Shown: piece after piece, positions 1 through 6,651 of the stretch | Numbering within the stretch: position 1 is the stretch's first letter | Layout: each line of letters opens with the position of its first letter | Origin: Candidatus Hydrogenedentota bacterium | GTDB lineage: Bacteria; Hydrogenedentota; Hydrogenedentia; Hydrogenedentales; SLHB01 | NCBI GenBank assembly: GCA_016215105.1 | Contig: JACRLJ010000005.1 | Span: 35,589-72,958, forward strand | Length of the DNA: 37,370 nt | Reading direction: 5' to 3' | Made by a program: the position numbers and the translations under genes | The notes under the pieces: generated by a model | Databases searched by the model: none | Told to the model about the DNA's origin: nothing | The model's input: the letters and a program-made list of their open reading frames with translations, nothing else

Positions 1-1227
1 GATCACCTGGAATAGTTGCGTGTCGGAAAGTGTCCTGGCCATCAACGATTCGTACTGGCGATCGAATGGATACATCCTCGGCCCGCTCACGGAAACAACA
101 TAGATGGTTCCCGGCTCTGACGGAAGAACTACTTTCCCTTGCGCTAGTTTCGCGGTCCGCGCGTACACATGGTCATGCCCCTGCAAGACCACGTCAACAT
201 GGTACTTATCGTACAATGGAACAAGAGCATCGCGCAGTATAGGATTGTCGGAGTTTCTTCCTGCCTTGTAGATTGGCTCATGGTGCAAGACGATGGTCCA
301 TCGATTGGGATTGTCTCTCAAGATCCTCTCCAGCCATTCGACTTCCTTTTTCTGAACTGTGCGCCGCGCCTCGGGATCGTAATCTTCGTCGGAGAAAGCG
401 TTCCCTTCAACAGAGATCAGACGCAGCCCCTGATAGTCCACGTAATAGGCTTCATCCTCCAGCATCGGGGCGTCAGCGGGACCGTTTCCGGGCAGCGCAA
501 AATGCGCGCGCCACAGCGGGGAAACCGATACTGGCTGGCGGGACTTGGCCTCAGCGGGCGAGAGGTTCATGTCATGGTTTCCGGGCGTAGCCAAGTTGGG
601 AATCCACGCCCCGATGAAACCCAAACCGTTGCACCAATCGCCCCACTGGGTATCGTCGTATCCTTCGTCCACGAGATCACCAGCGTGAGCAATGAAACGC
701 GCGTCCGGCGCATGGATGAACGCCATTCGCGGCACGCGAGACCACTGCGACTTTACGTCCCTTTGCGCGTCACCCAAGAAGAGAAAGCGAAACCTCTCCG
801 GGCGGGCGCTGGCCAGACGAAAGCGATTCCATTCGCTCCAGACCGTCCCATCACCAACGCGATAGGCGTACTCCTTAGCGGGTTCAAGTCCGTTGAAGAC
901 GGCGACGTAGTGGGTTGCTTGTAGGCCGTCGCCAAGCGGTACCGTGGTAGCCGACGCCTTAACCGTCGTTGCTCCCGAATCCGATATCGGATTTCCAGAC
1001 CATAGTGTGAATTGGGCCTGAGGAGAATCCACACTCGCGGGGGTCCGCCAAGTTACGGATTGGCTGTGAGCAGGGTCGGTGGTCATACCGAGCAGGATAC
1101 GCTGTGGAATACGCTCTACATTCGTCAGCGGCGCTGGCCACACAGCCACCGAACCCGCGCTGAGCGCCCAAAGAACCAGCAGCACTCGAAGTTGGATTGC
1201 CCGAAAACGAGTCATCGCGTTAGCCAT
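1..1227 (-). CDS. Purple-acid-phosphatase-like metallophosphoesterase, 3' end outside window
   Basis: Secreted phosphomonoesterase-type enzyme, likely cleaving phosphate esters outside the cytoplasm. The frame is open for 409 codons from the ATG at 1225-1227 to the window edge, so no stop is visible. Residues 10-32 form a hydrophobic signal peptide. Residues 40-140 resemble the fibronectin-like domain that precedes the catalytic domain in purple acid phosphatases. The metal-ligand motifs appear in family order: GDAQ (152-155), AGDLVDEGY (182-190), GNHD (216-219), LHHEP (314-318) and QGHDHVYAR (349-357). An AGGTG lies just upstream of the chosen start; the spacing is short, and M5 is an alternative. 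It is the last gene of a minus-strand run after the alkaline phosphatase and an ankyrin lipoprotein, 185 bp from the latter. The family call is strong; the substrate is unknown. Confidence 0.9.
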   Translation of the reverse strand, partial: MANAMTRFRAIQLRVLLVLWALSAGSVAVWPAPLTNVERIPQRILLGMTTDPAHSQSVTWRTPASVDSPQAQFTLWSGNPISDSGATTVKASATTVPLGDGLQATHYVAVFNGLEPAKEYAYRVGDGTVWSEWNRFRLASARPERFRFLFLGDAQRDVKSQWSRVPRMAFIHAPDARFIAHAGDLVDEGYDDTQWGDWCNGLGFIGAWIPNLATPGNHDMNLSPAEAKSRQPVSVSPLWRAHFALPGNGPADAPMLEDEAYYVDYQGLRLISVEGNAFSDEDYDPEARRTVQKKEVEWLERILRDNPNRWTIVLHHEPIYKAGRNSDNPILRDALVPLYDKYHVDVVLQGHDHVYARTAKLAQGKVVLPSEPGTIYVVSVSGPRMYPFDRQYESLMARTLSDTQLFQVI

Positions 1228-1412
1228 ACATTACACCTACTCTGATGAATCCCATCTAGCAAGACTCCCGTTCGAATTGTTACGGCGCGTTATTCCCGTT
1301 AACCATCAAAGAACTTGCGACAACGACACTATAGCGCATTTTGGCCGCCGGCGCGCTGTCTAAGCCCTATAGACTTGTCCTGTTAGCCCGCCCTTACCGT
1401 ATCTCGACTCTC

Positions 1413-1796
1413 CTACCTCACCAACCTTTGAAACACCTGAAGCGCTTTTTCTCTTCGCCCCTGTTCAGCCACGTCTTCGGCGGTGCGCCCTTGTGCGTCT
1501 TTTATCCTGAGGTCGGCCTTGGCCCGAATGAGTTTCCTGACCGCGTCCCCGTTGTTGTTGGCGGCGGCGTGGTGCAGGGCGGTCATGCCTTCTTCATCCT
1601 GGGCGTTCAAATCAACCCCGGAGGAAATGAGCATCGCTAGAGTTTCATTGTGCAGAGGATCTTTTGCCGCGTCAAATAAGTTTGTCGACCCGGCATTAAC
1701 TTGGGTCACGTCTTTACCGCGACCACCACTTCCGGCGCAATCCGAAAACGCAAAAACACAAAGCGCGCAGGTCATTACGAATGCAACTTGTCGCAT
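1413..1796 (-). CDS. Ankyrin-repeat lipoprotein, copy 1 (127 aa)
   Basis: Small envelope protein with ankyrin repeats, probably a protein-binding partner rather than an enzyme. The start at 1796 is chosen because GGAG sits 8-10 bases upstream and because it gives the same length (127 aa) as the paralogue at 4525-4908. A longer in-frame start upstream adds 14 residues that break the signal peptide. A hydrophobic leader ends at C20, but the lipobox reads FSDC, with Asp at -1, so lipidation is less certain than in copy 2. Ankyrin repeats cover about residues 38-125, with the hallmark GMTALHHAA at 78-86. The gene starts 44 bp downstream of the alkaline phosphatase stop, which suggests co-transcription and perhaps a chaperone or protective role for that enzyme. 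That role is inference. Confidence 0.85.
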   Translation of the reverse strand: MRQVAFVMTCALCVFAFSDCAGSGGRGKDVTQVNAGSTNLFDAAKDPLHNETLAMLISSGVDLNAQDEEGMTALHHAAANNNGDAVRKLIRAKADLRIKDAQGRTAEDVAEQGRREKALQVFQRLVR

Positions 1797-1840
1797 TTCA
1801 CGTCTCCTTGAATGAACAACTATCGCAACAACTAGCAATT

Positions 1841-3037
1841 CTATCTCCGCTGCTTCATCAGACTCGATATAATCTTGGCCACGTCGGTGTTGTCGATAAA
1901 ACCGTGAAAGGAGGGAGCGCCAACTCCGGTGGCCATCAAGGGAACCAGGGCCGGCGTGTGGCCGTCACACGCAAACGCGATCTGCGCCTTGTCCTGCTCA
2001 ACCTTTGCGCCGAGCCCCACTCCACCTGTTTCGTGGTCTCCCGTCACGATGACAAGCGTTTCCTTGTCCAGCTCCGCAAACTCGAGGGCCTGGCCCACGG
2101 CCTGGTCGAAGTCAACCATTTCGTTCAGCAACAACGCCGCGTTTCCGTCATGCGCCGCGTCATCCATTTCCGTCCCCTCCACGAGTAGAAGAAAGCCGTT
2201 CGGAGCAGACTTGTTGAGTTTTTCGATAGCCATTCGGGTGAAGGCAGGCAGATCCAGGCGATTCGTAGGACTGGTCTGATCGAAACTGTCCTCGGCGAGA
2301 AGGGCCATCACTTTGCCCTCTGCAAGATCAACCTTTCGAAGGGAATCCAGGTCTTGTACCGGTCGGAATCCATTTGAGGGAATGCCATCAAGGAACGCCC
2401 CCGTCGTTTCCGCCCCCCCGGAGGGACCCAGTTTACGGAAGACGGACCGGCCGCCGCCGATGACCAGATCGATGTCGCTATCCAGCAACTGGCGGGCAAT
2501 CGTTGCATCGTTCCCACGCTTGGCGACGTGCGCGTACGCCGCAGCGGGAGTGGCTTCCGTGACCTCATCGGACGTAAGTATGGCAGTCCGTTTCCCGGCC
2601 TGCTTGGCCTTGACGAACAGGCTCGTCAAGGGTCGGCCGTCGGGTGCCTGGCCGATGCTTCCTCGGTTGGCTTTCTCGCCACACAGCAGCGCCGTCGCGG
2701 CCGCCGCCGAATCCGTGGTAGGGCCATTGGCGCTATTCGTCGAACATAGCGCCACCGAACTGCTGCGCTCGGTGTGAGTCCTCGCCGCGGGTCCCAATGC
2801 GGCTTTGGCCGCGGAAAGATCGTTGAGTCCCATCCCATCACCTACGAGCAAGATCACGTTCTTTGGCGTGCCCGTCCTCGAACACGTGAGCACAGTCTGC
2901 GCCGGCGGCGCATGCGTAATCGTAACCTGAACGGTCTGCATGCCGGCGGGTGGCTTGTCTTCGGAAGCGAATACACATGAACAGGCAAGCATAAGCGCGC
3001 TTCCAAGAACCACCATGAGTGAATGAAGACGAATCAT
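1841..3037 (-). CDS. PhoA-type alkaline phosphatase
   Basis: Periplasmic or secreted phosphomonoesterase of the alkaline phosphatase superfamily, releasing phosphate from organic esters. The protein has 398 aa with a signal peptide at about residues 1-24. Ligand positions match the E. coli enzyme pattern: D67 in GDGMG, nucleophile S110 in TTDSAAAATA, T163 in EATPAA, then E287, D292 and H296 with the same 5- and 4-residue spacing as E322/D327/H331, D334-H335 in TGDHETGG, and H360 in GHT. The position equal to E. coli R166 was not resolved by eye. The ankyrin lipoprotein follows 44 bp downstream. A terminator-like hairpin at 3137-3162 separates the gene from the upstream pseudopilin, so its own promoter should lie in 3038-3136. 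I saw no clear Pho box. Family call is firm; no gene symbol is assigned. Confidence 0.93.
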   Translation of the reverse strand: MIRLHSLMVVLGSALMLACSCVFASEDKPPAGMQTVQVTITHAPPAQTVLTCSRTGTPKNVILLVGDGMGLNDLSAAKAALGPAARTHTERSSSVALCSTNSANGPTTDSAAAATALLCGEKANRGSIGQAPDGRPLTSLFVKAKQAGKRTAILTSDEVTEATPAAAYAHVAKRGNDATIARQLLDSDIDLVIGGGRSVFRKLGPSGGAETTGAFLDGIPSNGFRPVQDLDSLRKVDLAEGKVMALLAEDSFDQTSPTNRLDLPAFTRMAIEKLNKSAPNGFLLLVEGTEMDDAAHDGNAALLLNEMVDFDQAVGQALEFAELDKETLVIVTGDHETGGVGLGAKVEQDKAQIAFACDGHTPALVPLMATGVGAPSFHGFIDNTDVAKIISSLMKQRR

Positions 3038-3136
3038 GTCTAGGATCTACTTTCCGTGGCAGAATGATGTGGCGCAGAGTTTTCTACCGGTGTGCCCAGG
3101 TTCTTGGTGAAGTCCAGCTAAGTAGTTTGGGGTAGC

Positions 3137-3162
3137 GAAAGCCCGGATTGAACCGGGCTTTC
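3137..3162 (-). terminator. Terminator-like hairpin after pseudopilin 1
   Basis: Perfect 10-bp inverted repeat GAAAGCCCGG / CCGGGCTTTC with a 6-base loop, 29 bp past the stop of the minus-strand pseudopilin. There is no long U-tract, so termination strength is uncertain. Its position between the pseudopilin and the alkaline phosphatase suggests separate transcripts. Confidence 0.6.
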
Positions 3163-3190
3163 GTCGAGAGTGAAAGACATCGGCGCCGCT

Positions 3191-4252
3191 CTAGTACCCC
3201 GTCCGTTCCTTGCTTACGTACCAGTACTTGCTGTTAGAGGGCTGCGGGTACTTGACGAACTCGACATGCCCGTCCAAGAACATCAAATTGGCGCCGCCGG
3301 GAAGATGGTTGAACTTGAGACCCTCGGTTGGGTCGGCGGCCTGGTCGATCTGACTAACGAAATCGGACATGTAATAGATATTCGACTGCGCTTGCGCGCC
3401 AGCAGCCGGATTGTTGATATCCGTTATCAAGAAGCGTTCAATACCGTCCTTCAGGCGATAGATCGTATTCCCATTTGCCGTAGTCAGGGAACTGCTCAGG
3501 TACTCACCGAGAAGCAGTTTGTACGCGCGGTCCATCGAGTCACCCGGCGAATTTGGATCAGTGCCCGACGCCCCTGCAACGAATTTCGTGAACTCGACGG
3601 TATAGGGGAAGACGGCATACGTCTCGGCCAACGGCTTGAACATGCAAAGTGTCAAGTCGGCGCCTGGAGGAGGGGCATGATACACGGACGTCGAGCCACC
3701 GTCCAGGTGACCCACTGCATCGTAGCCCCCACAGTTGTGGCAAGCGTCGTTGTTATTTCGGATCTGACCGCTGGTTCCCCACCTCACAGCCGAATTGTGG
3801 ATTGCCGACTTGACGTTACCAGGAATCCACGATTGCGACATTACTATAGGATTGTCCCAAGCAGGATCGAGTGGATACCAAGTGGCCGCCATGACACCGT
3901 CGCCGAGGTCCGTTGACGGACAGAATAGGACTTTGTTATCGCTCAGATACTCCGGGTATACCATCGTGATGTCGTATTGTGTTTCGGAATCTGGGATACG
4001 CCAAGTGGCCGCAGCCGCCGGGGCGCCCGGCGAGCGGTGATACCGGGGCATGCTGCCAGGAAAGTAATTGCCGCGGCTCTCGTCTGCGAACATCTTGTTG
4101 ACGAGGGCAAGCTGCTTGAGGTTGTTTTGGCAACTGGCGCGCCGGGCGGCTTCGCGAGCCCGGGCCAGCGCCGGCAGCAGAATTGCTGCCAAGATGCCGA
4201 TTATGGCGATGACCACTAGCAGTTCGATTAAGGTAAAACCTTTCTTACGCAT
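3191..4252 (-). CDS. DUF1559-type pseudopilin 1 (type II secretion pseudopilin G-like)
   Basis: Predicted prepilin-like exported protein of 353 aa. It opens with a short basic leader, MRKKG, and then [19 protein letters not shown], the classic N-methylation and type IV prepilin peptidase site: cleavage after G5, Glu at +5 of the mature chain. The conserved [12 protein letters not shown] follows, then a large globular domain, and near the C terminus a [14 protein letters not shown] motif typical of DUF1559 proteins of planctomycete-like bacteria. The start at 4252 is set by GGAGGTG 7-8 bases upstream; an earlier in-frame start adds six unlikely residues. It is a paralogue of the gene at 5017-6069. 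Members of this family are numerous per genome and their function is not known; roles as minor pilins or in secretion at the cell surface are proposed. No pilus assembly genes are in the window. Confidence 0.92.
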   Translation of the reverse strand: MRKKGFTLIELLVVIAIIGILAAILLPALARAREAARRASCQNNLKQLALVNKMFADESRGNYFPGSMPRYHRSPGAPAAAATWRIPDSETQYDITMVYPEYLSDNKVLFCPSTDLGDGVMAATWYPLDPAWDNPIVMSQSWIPGNVKSAIHNSAVRWGTSGQIRNNNDACHNCGGYDAVGHLDGGSTSVYHAPPPGADLTLCMFKPLAETYAVFPYTVEFTKFVAGASGTDPNSPGDSMDRAYKLLLGEYLSSSLTTANGNTIYRLKDGIERFLITDINNPAAGAQAQSNIYYMSDFVSQIDQAADPTEGLKFNHLPGGANLMFLDGHVEFVKYPQPSNSKYWYVSKERTGY

Positions 4253-4423
4253 TGGATCACACCTCCCCACTTCTGTGGTTACTTCATGAGGAATCTAACA
4301 ACAACTGTTCCCACAAACTTAACCCCATTCTGATTAGGTATGGTTTCAATTGGGAGCTTCTTCTCCCTTTGAGTCTAGTTAGGGGCATATTGTCCCCTTC
4401 ATCCCAGGAGAAGCTCTCAACGC

Positions 4424-4441
4424 CTATCACCTCCCTTCACT
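4424..4441 (-). promoter_or_regulatory. Leader motif shared upstream of both pseudopilins, copy 1
   Basis: On the minus strand this reads AGTGAAGGGAGGTGATAG, a strong anti-SD-like match about 170 bases upstream of the pseudopilin 1 start and not followed by a start codon. A near copy lies at 6175-6193 upstream of pseudopilin 2. The rest of 4253-4524 is pyrimidine-rich on the plus strand and holds the pseudopilin promoter, which I cannot place with confidence. Confidence 0.3.
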
Positions 4442-4524
4442 AACATCCGCCCCCGTCATCATTCATCCCCCAAAGAGTATCTCTGACCATACAACTTCGT
4501 CCCGCCCAAAACAGGACCACTGTC

Positions 4525-4908
4525 CTACCCTACCGCCCTTTCAAAGGCCCGAAGCGCTTTCTTTTTCCCTTCCTGCTCCGCCACCTGTTCGGGCGTACGT
4601 CCCTGAGCATCTTTGATGGCAGGATCGGCCTTCGCCCGGACTAGCATTATGACAGCGTCCCCGTTGTCGGCAGCGACCGCGTGGTGGAGAGCTGTCATGC
4701 CGTCCTTATCCTTGGCGTTTAGATTCGCGCCCGAGGATATTATGGCGTCCAGTTTGGCGATGAGTGAGGGATCTTCCGCCGCCTGAAACAACGTCGTTGA
4801 TCCGATGTCTACCGTCGGGGCGCCTTTTCGGCCAGCGCTGGCGTTACTGCACCCCGCAAGCACTAGAACGCACGCCAGAGAAAGCAATTTCCAAAACACT
4901 TCGCGCAT
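4525..4908 (-). CDS. Ankyrin-repeat lipoprotein, copy 2 (127 aa)
   Basis: Paralogue of the protein at 1413-1796, with the same length and domain order. The signal peptide ends in a canonical lipobox LAGC with the lipidated Cys at C20. The mature part has ankyrin repeats from about residue 38 to 125, with GMTALHHAV and the shared KDAQGRTPEQVAEQ near the C terminus. Its RBS region, CATTCAAGGAGAAGTGAAATG minus the ATG, differs by one base from that of copy 1, so the duplication included the ribosome-binding site. It follows pseudopilin 2 with 108 bp between them. That gap holds two hairpins, so it may be transcribed separately or post-transcriptionally controlled. A binding partner is not evident; a role in holding surface or periplasmic enzymes is inference. 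Confidence 0.87.
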   Translation of the reverse strand: MREVFWKLLSLACVLVLAGCSNASAGRKGAPTVDIGSTTLFQAAEDPSLIAKLDAIISSGANLNAKDKDGMTALHHAVAADNGDAVIMLVRAKADPAIKDAQGRTPEQVAEQEGKKKALRAFERAVG

Positions 4909-4924
4909 TTCACTTCTCCTTGAA

Positions 4925-4957
4925 TGGACGTGGAAGGGTAGTTCCCTTCCACGTCCA
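4925..4957 (-). promoter_or_regulatory. Perfect 14-bp hairpin just upstream of the ankyrin copy 2 RBS
   Basis: Arms TGGACGTGGAAGGG (4925-4938) and CCCTTCCACGTCCA (4944-4957) with a 5-base loop. On the minus strand the hairpin ends 16 bases before the ATG and abuts AAGGAG. It could be the terminator of pseudopilin 2, although it lacks a U-tract, or a stabilising or regulatory 5' stem of the ankyrin mRNA. The copy 1 gene has no equivalent. Confidence 0.6.
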
Positions 4958-4977
4958 AGGATACCGGCTCAGATAAT

Positions 4978-5001
4978 GAAGCAGACTAGGGAATCTGCTT
5001 C
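4978..5001 (-). terminator. Possible terminator after pseudopilin 2
   Basis: Inverted repeat GAAGCAGA / TCTGCTTC with an 8-base loop, 15 bases past the pseudopilin 2 stop. It has no U-tract. It lies only 20 bp from the stronger hairpin at 4925-4957, and the two together may form a termination region. Confidence 0.4.
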
Positions 5002-5016
5002 CCCTATGACGTTGGC

Positions 5017-6069
5017 TTAGAAATATGCGTCCGCAGGGTCGCCACTGAGAGTGAAGCCCGCCGGAAGCGGCTGCTTATCGAGGGAGACCCTGGCAACGGG
5101 ATACGTCGCCTGCGAAAGCTCCGCCGGATACTTTACAAAAGAGACGTGGCCATCCATGTACAGGATGTTCGCGCCACCTGGGGGGTGGTTAAACATCGAG
5201 ATACCTGGCTGTGCGCTGTAGTTACCTCTGTTCTTTGCCGAGTCCCACAGAACCGGAACAGTGGACTGAGCCGCAGCCGAGCCGGCGGGATTGTTGATGT
5301 CAGTGACCATGAAGCGTTCAACGCCTTCCTTGAGAACGTTGCTGGTCACTGTGCCGACCGAAAGGCCGGGAATACTAACATCCGATTGGTCAGTCTGTTG
5401 GTTGTTTACTGCGCCCTCACCGGCCTGGAGATTGAACGCTACTATGCAGTTGTCAACGGGATTCGTAACCCACTCCGCCTTAACCATGTGATTGACGTAA
5501 GTATAGTCAAACGTTTGTGTGGCGACCTTGTTGCCTCCAACCGGCGCCCATCGGTATGTACCGAAGAACGGAGTCTCTCCATTGCAGTTACCGACCGCGC
5601 ACCAGGTCGCTTTGTCCGCATCGGACATCGGCGTGAAAGCCCCGCCGTTGCTGTAGCTGCCAAGGTCGGCGAAGAAGGAAGGTTGGTTGTTGTCCGGACC
5701 AGGCGTCCAGACTGTGGGGTGGGCCGCTCCCGAAGACGGACATATTCCGATTTGGGGATCGGAAATGTATTCGGGATAGACCTGCCACCCTGCGGGGCCG
5801 TACACCTTGGGCCAAGTGCCCGTGAGCGGGTTAATCGGACAGCCTTCCCCTTTATCTGTCTGGTGATACGGGAATAGGCCTCCCTTCGATTCGTTCGAAA
5901 ACATCTTGAACACCAACCCCCACTGCTTGAGGTTGTTCTGGCAGCTCGCGCGGCGCGCGGCCTCTCGCGCCCGAGCCAGCGCGGGAAGCAAAATCGCCGC
6001 AAGAATGCCGATAATGGCGATCACTACGAGTAGCTCGATAAGGGTAAAACCCCTCTTCTTAGTTCTCAT
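5017..6069 (-). CDS. DUF1559-type pseudopilin 2
   Basis: Paralogue of the gene at 3191-4252, 350 aa. The leader is MRTKKRG, cleaved after G7, then [19 protein letters not shown] and [18 protein letters not shown], almost identical to copy 1. The globular part has diverged strongly, while the C-terminal [18 protein letters not shown] signature is kept. The start at 6069 is supported by GAGGAG 8 bases upstream; the longer frame from 6126 adds 19 residues that would spoil the prepilin leader. It is the first gene of the minus-strand block, with the 582-bp region 6070-6651 upstream and the divergent kinase beyond. Two pseudopilins each paired with an ankyrin lipoprotein suggest that these products work together in the envelope, which is inference. 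Confidence 0.92.
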   Translation of the reverse strand: MRTKKRGFTLIELLVVIAIIGILAAILLPALARAREAARRASCQNNLKQWGLVFKMFSNESKGGLFPYHQTDKGEGCPINPLTGTWPKVYGPAGWQVYPEYISDPQIGICPSSGAAHPTVWTPGPDNNQPSFFADLGSYSNGGAFTPMSDADKATWCAVGNCNGETPFFGTYRWAPVGGNKVATQTFDYTYVNHMVKAEWVTNPVDNCIVAFNLQAGEGAVNNQQTDQSDVSIPGLSVGTVTSNVLKEGVERFMVTDINNPAGSAAAQSTVPVLWDSAKNRGNYSAQPGISMFNHPPGGANILYMDGHVSFVKYPAELSQATYPVARVSLDKQPLPAGFTLSGDPADAYF

Positions 6070-6174
6070 GGGAATCTCTCCTCGTTCGGTAAGTAACAGG
6101 CATGATTGGTTATCAATACAGTCCATAGCACGTCGCGGAAGGATGGCGAGGCCGGCAGAAAGCGACCCCAGTGT

Positions 6175-6193
6175 CTATCACACCTCCTTTCTC
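6175..6193 (-). promoter_or_regulatory. Leader motif shared upstream of both pseudopilins, copy 2
   Basis: The minus strand reads GAGAAAGGAGGTGTGATAG about 106 bases upstream of the pseudopilin 2 start. It matches the element at 4424-4441 apart from a few bases. No start codon at normal spacing follows it, so it is not an ordinary RBS of an annotated gene. Confidence 0.3.
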
Positions 6194-6239
6194 TGGCGCC
6201 AGTTCCTTCTTACTACTCCGTCATCTCCACAACGTGTCT

Positions 6240-6273
6240 GATAGTGTAGGAGTGATTCGCGCACTACACTATC
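6240..6273. repeat. 10-bp inverted repeat between divergent genes
   Basis: Perfect arms GATAGTGTAG (6240-6249) and CTACACTATC (6264-6273) with a 14-base spacer, followed on the plus strand by GGATTTT. It could be a terminator for an unseen transcript or an operator for either divergent gene. Centre-to-centre spacing of about two helical turns would suit a dimeric regulator such as the LuxR-type protein encoded at 8888-9577. Confidence 0.4.
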
Positions 6274-6651
6274 GGATTTTGCCTGATTCTTTGCGTGGGG
6301 GATTCACCCACACACATGACGGTCCGAACAAGGAAACTTCATGCAGAACACACAGCGGCAACCCGAATTAACTGGACCGTCCCGGTGCGCCTCGGAGAAA
6401 GAGCCGCGGATCTAATTCCACCGGATGCGCTTCGCAACGGGAACATGAGTTCGTTGTTGCACCGTTGCCGGGACCCTAATAACGGCCATGTTGCCGAAGG
6501 AAAGATTGATGCGCTACCGGTTGCCTGCTAGACTTCACCTGTATTCGTAATATGGGGTGGCGGCTGTGTGCGTCAGCCGGCTATCCACCAATTCGAGCGC
6601 ATCGTGAGGTCCTGAGCGAATGGTTCACCTGAATTCGAGAAGGGACGCCAT

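Larger units (their letters stand above)
6070..6651. other. Divergent intergenic region between pseudopilin 2 and the sensor kinase
   Basis: No convincing ORF, tRNA or known riboswitch is visible in these 582 bases. It must hold the promoters of both flanking genes. Recognisable items are the leader motif copy at 6175-6193 and a 10-bp inverted repeat at 6240-6273. Stretches such as 6295-6531 are open in one frame but have no RBS and no recognisable protein features. Confidence 0.7.

Noticed and set aside
169-924. Plus-strand ORF of 251 codons at the left edge
   Set aside because: It is antisense to the purple-acid-phosphatase-like gene, which carries all five metal motifs.
3170-3916. Plus-strand ORF of 248 codons
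   Set aside because: It is antisense to pseudopilin 1 and has no domain or RBS.
6295-6531. Small 78-codon ORF between pseudopilin 2 and the kinase
   Set aside because: No RBS, no hydrophobic or conserved segment, and amino-acid content looks random.
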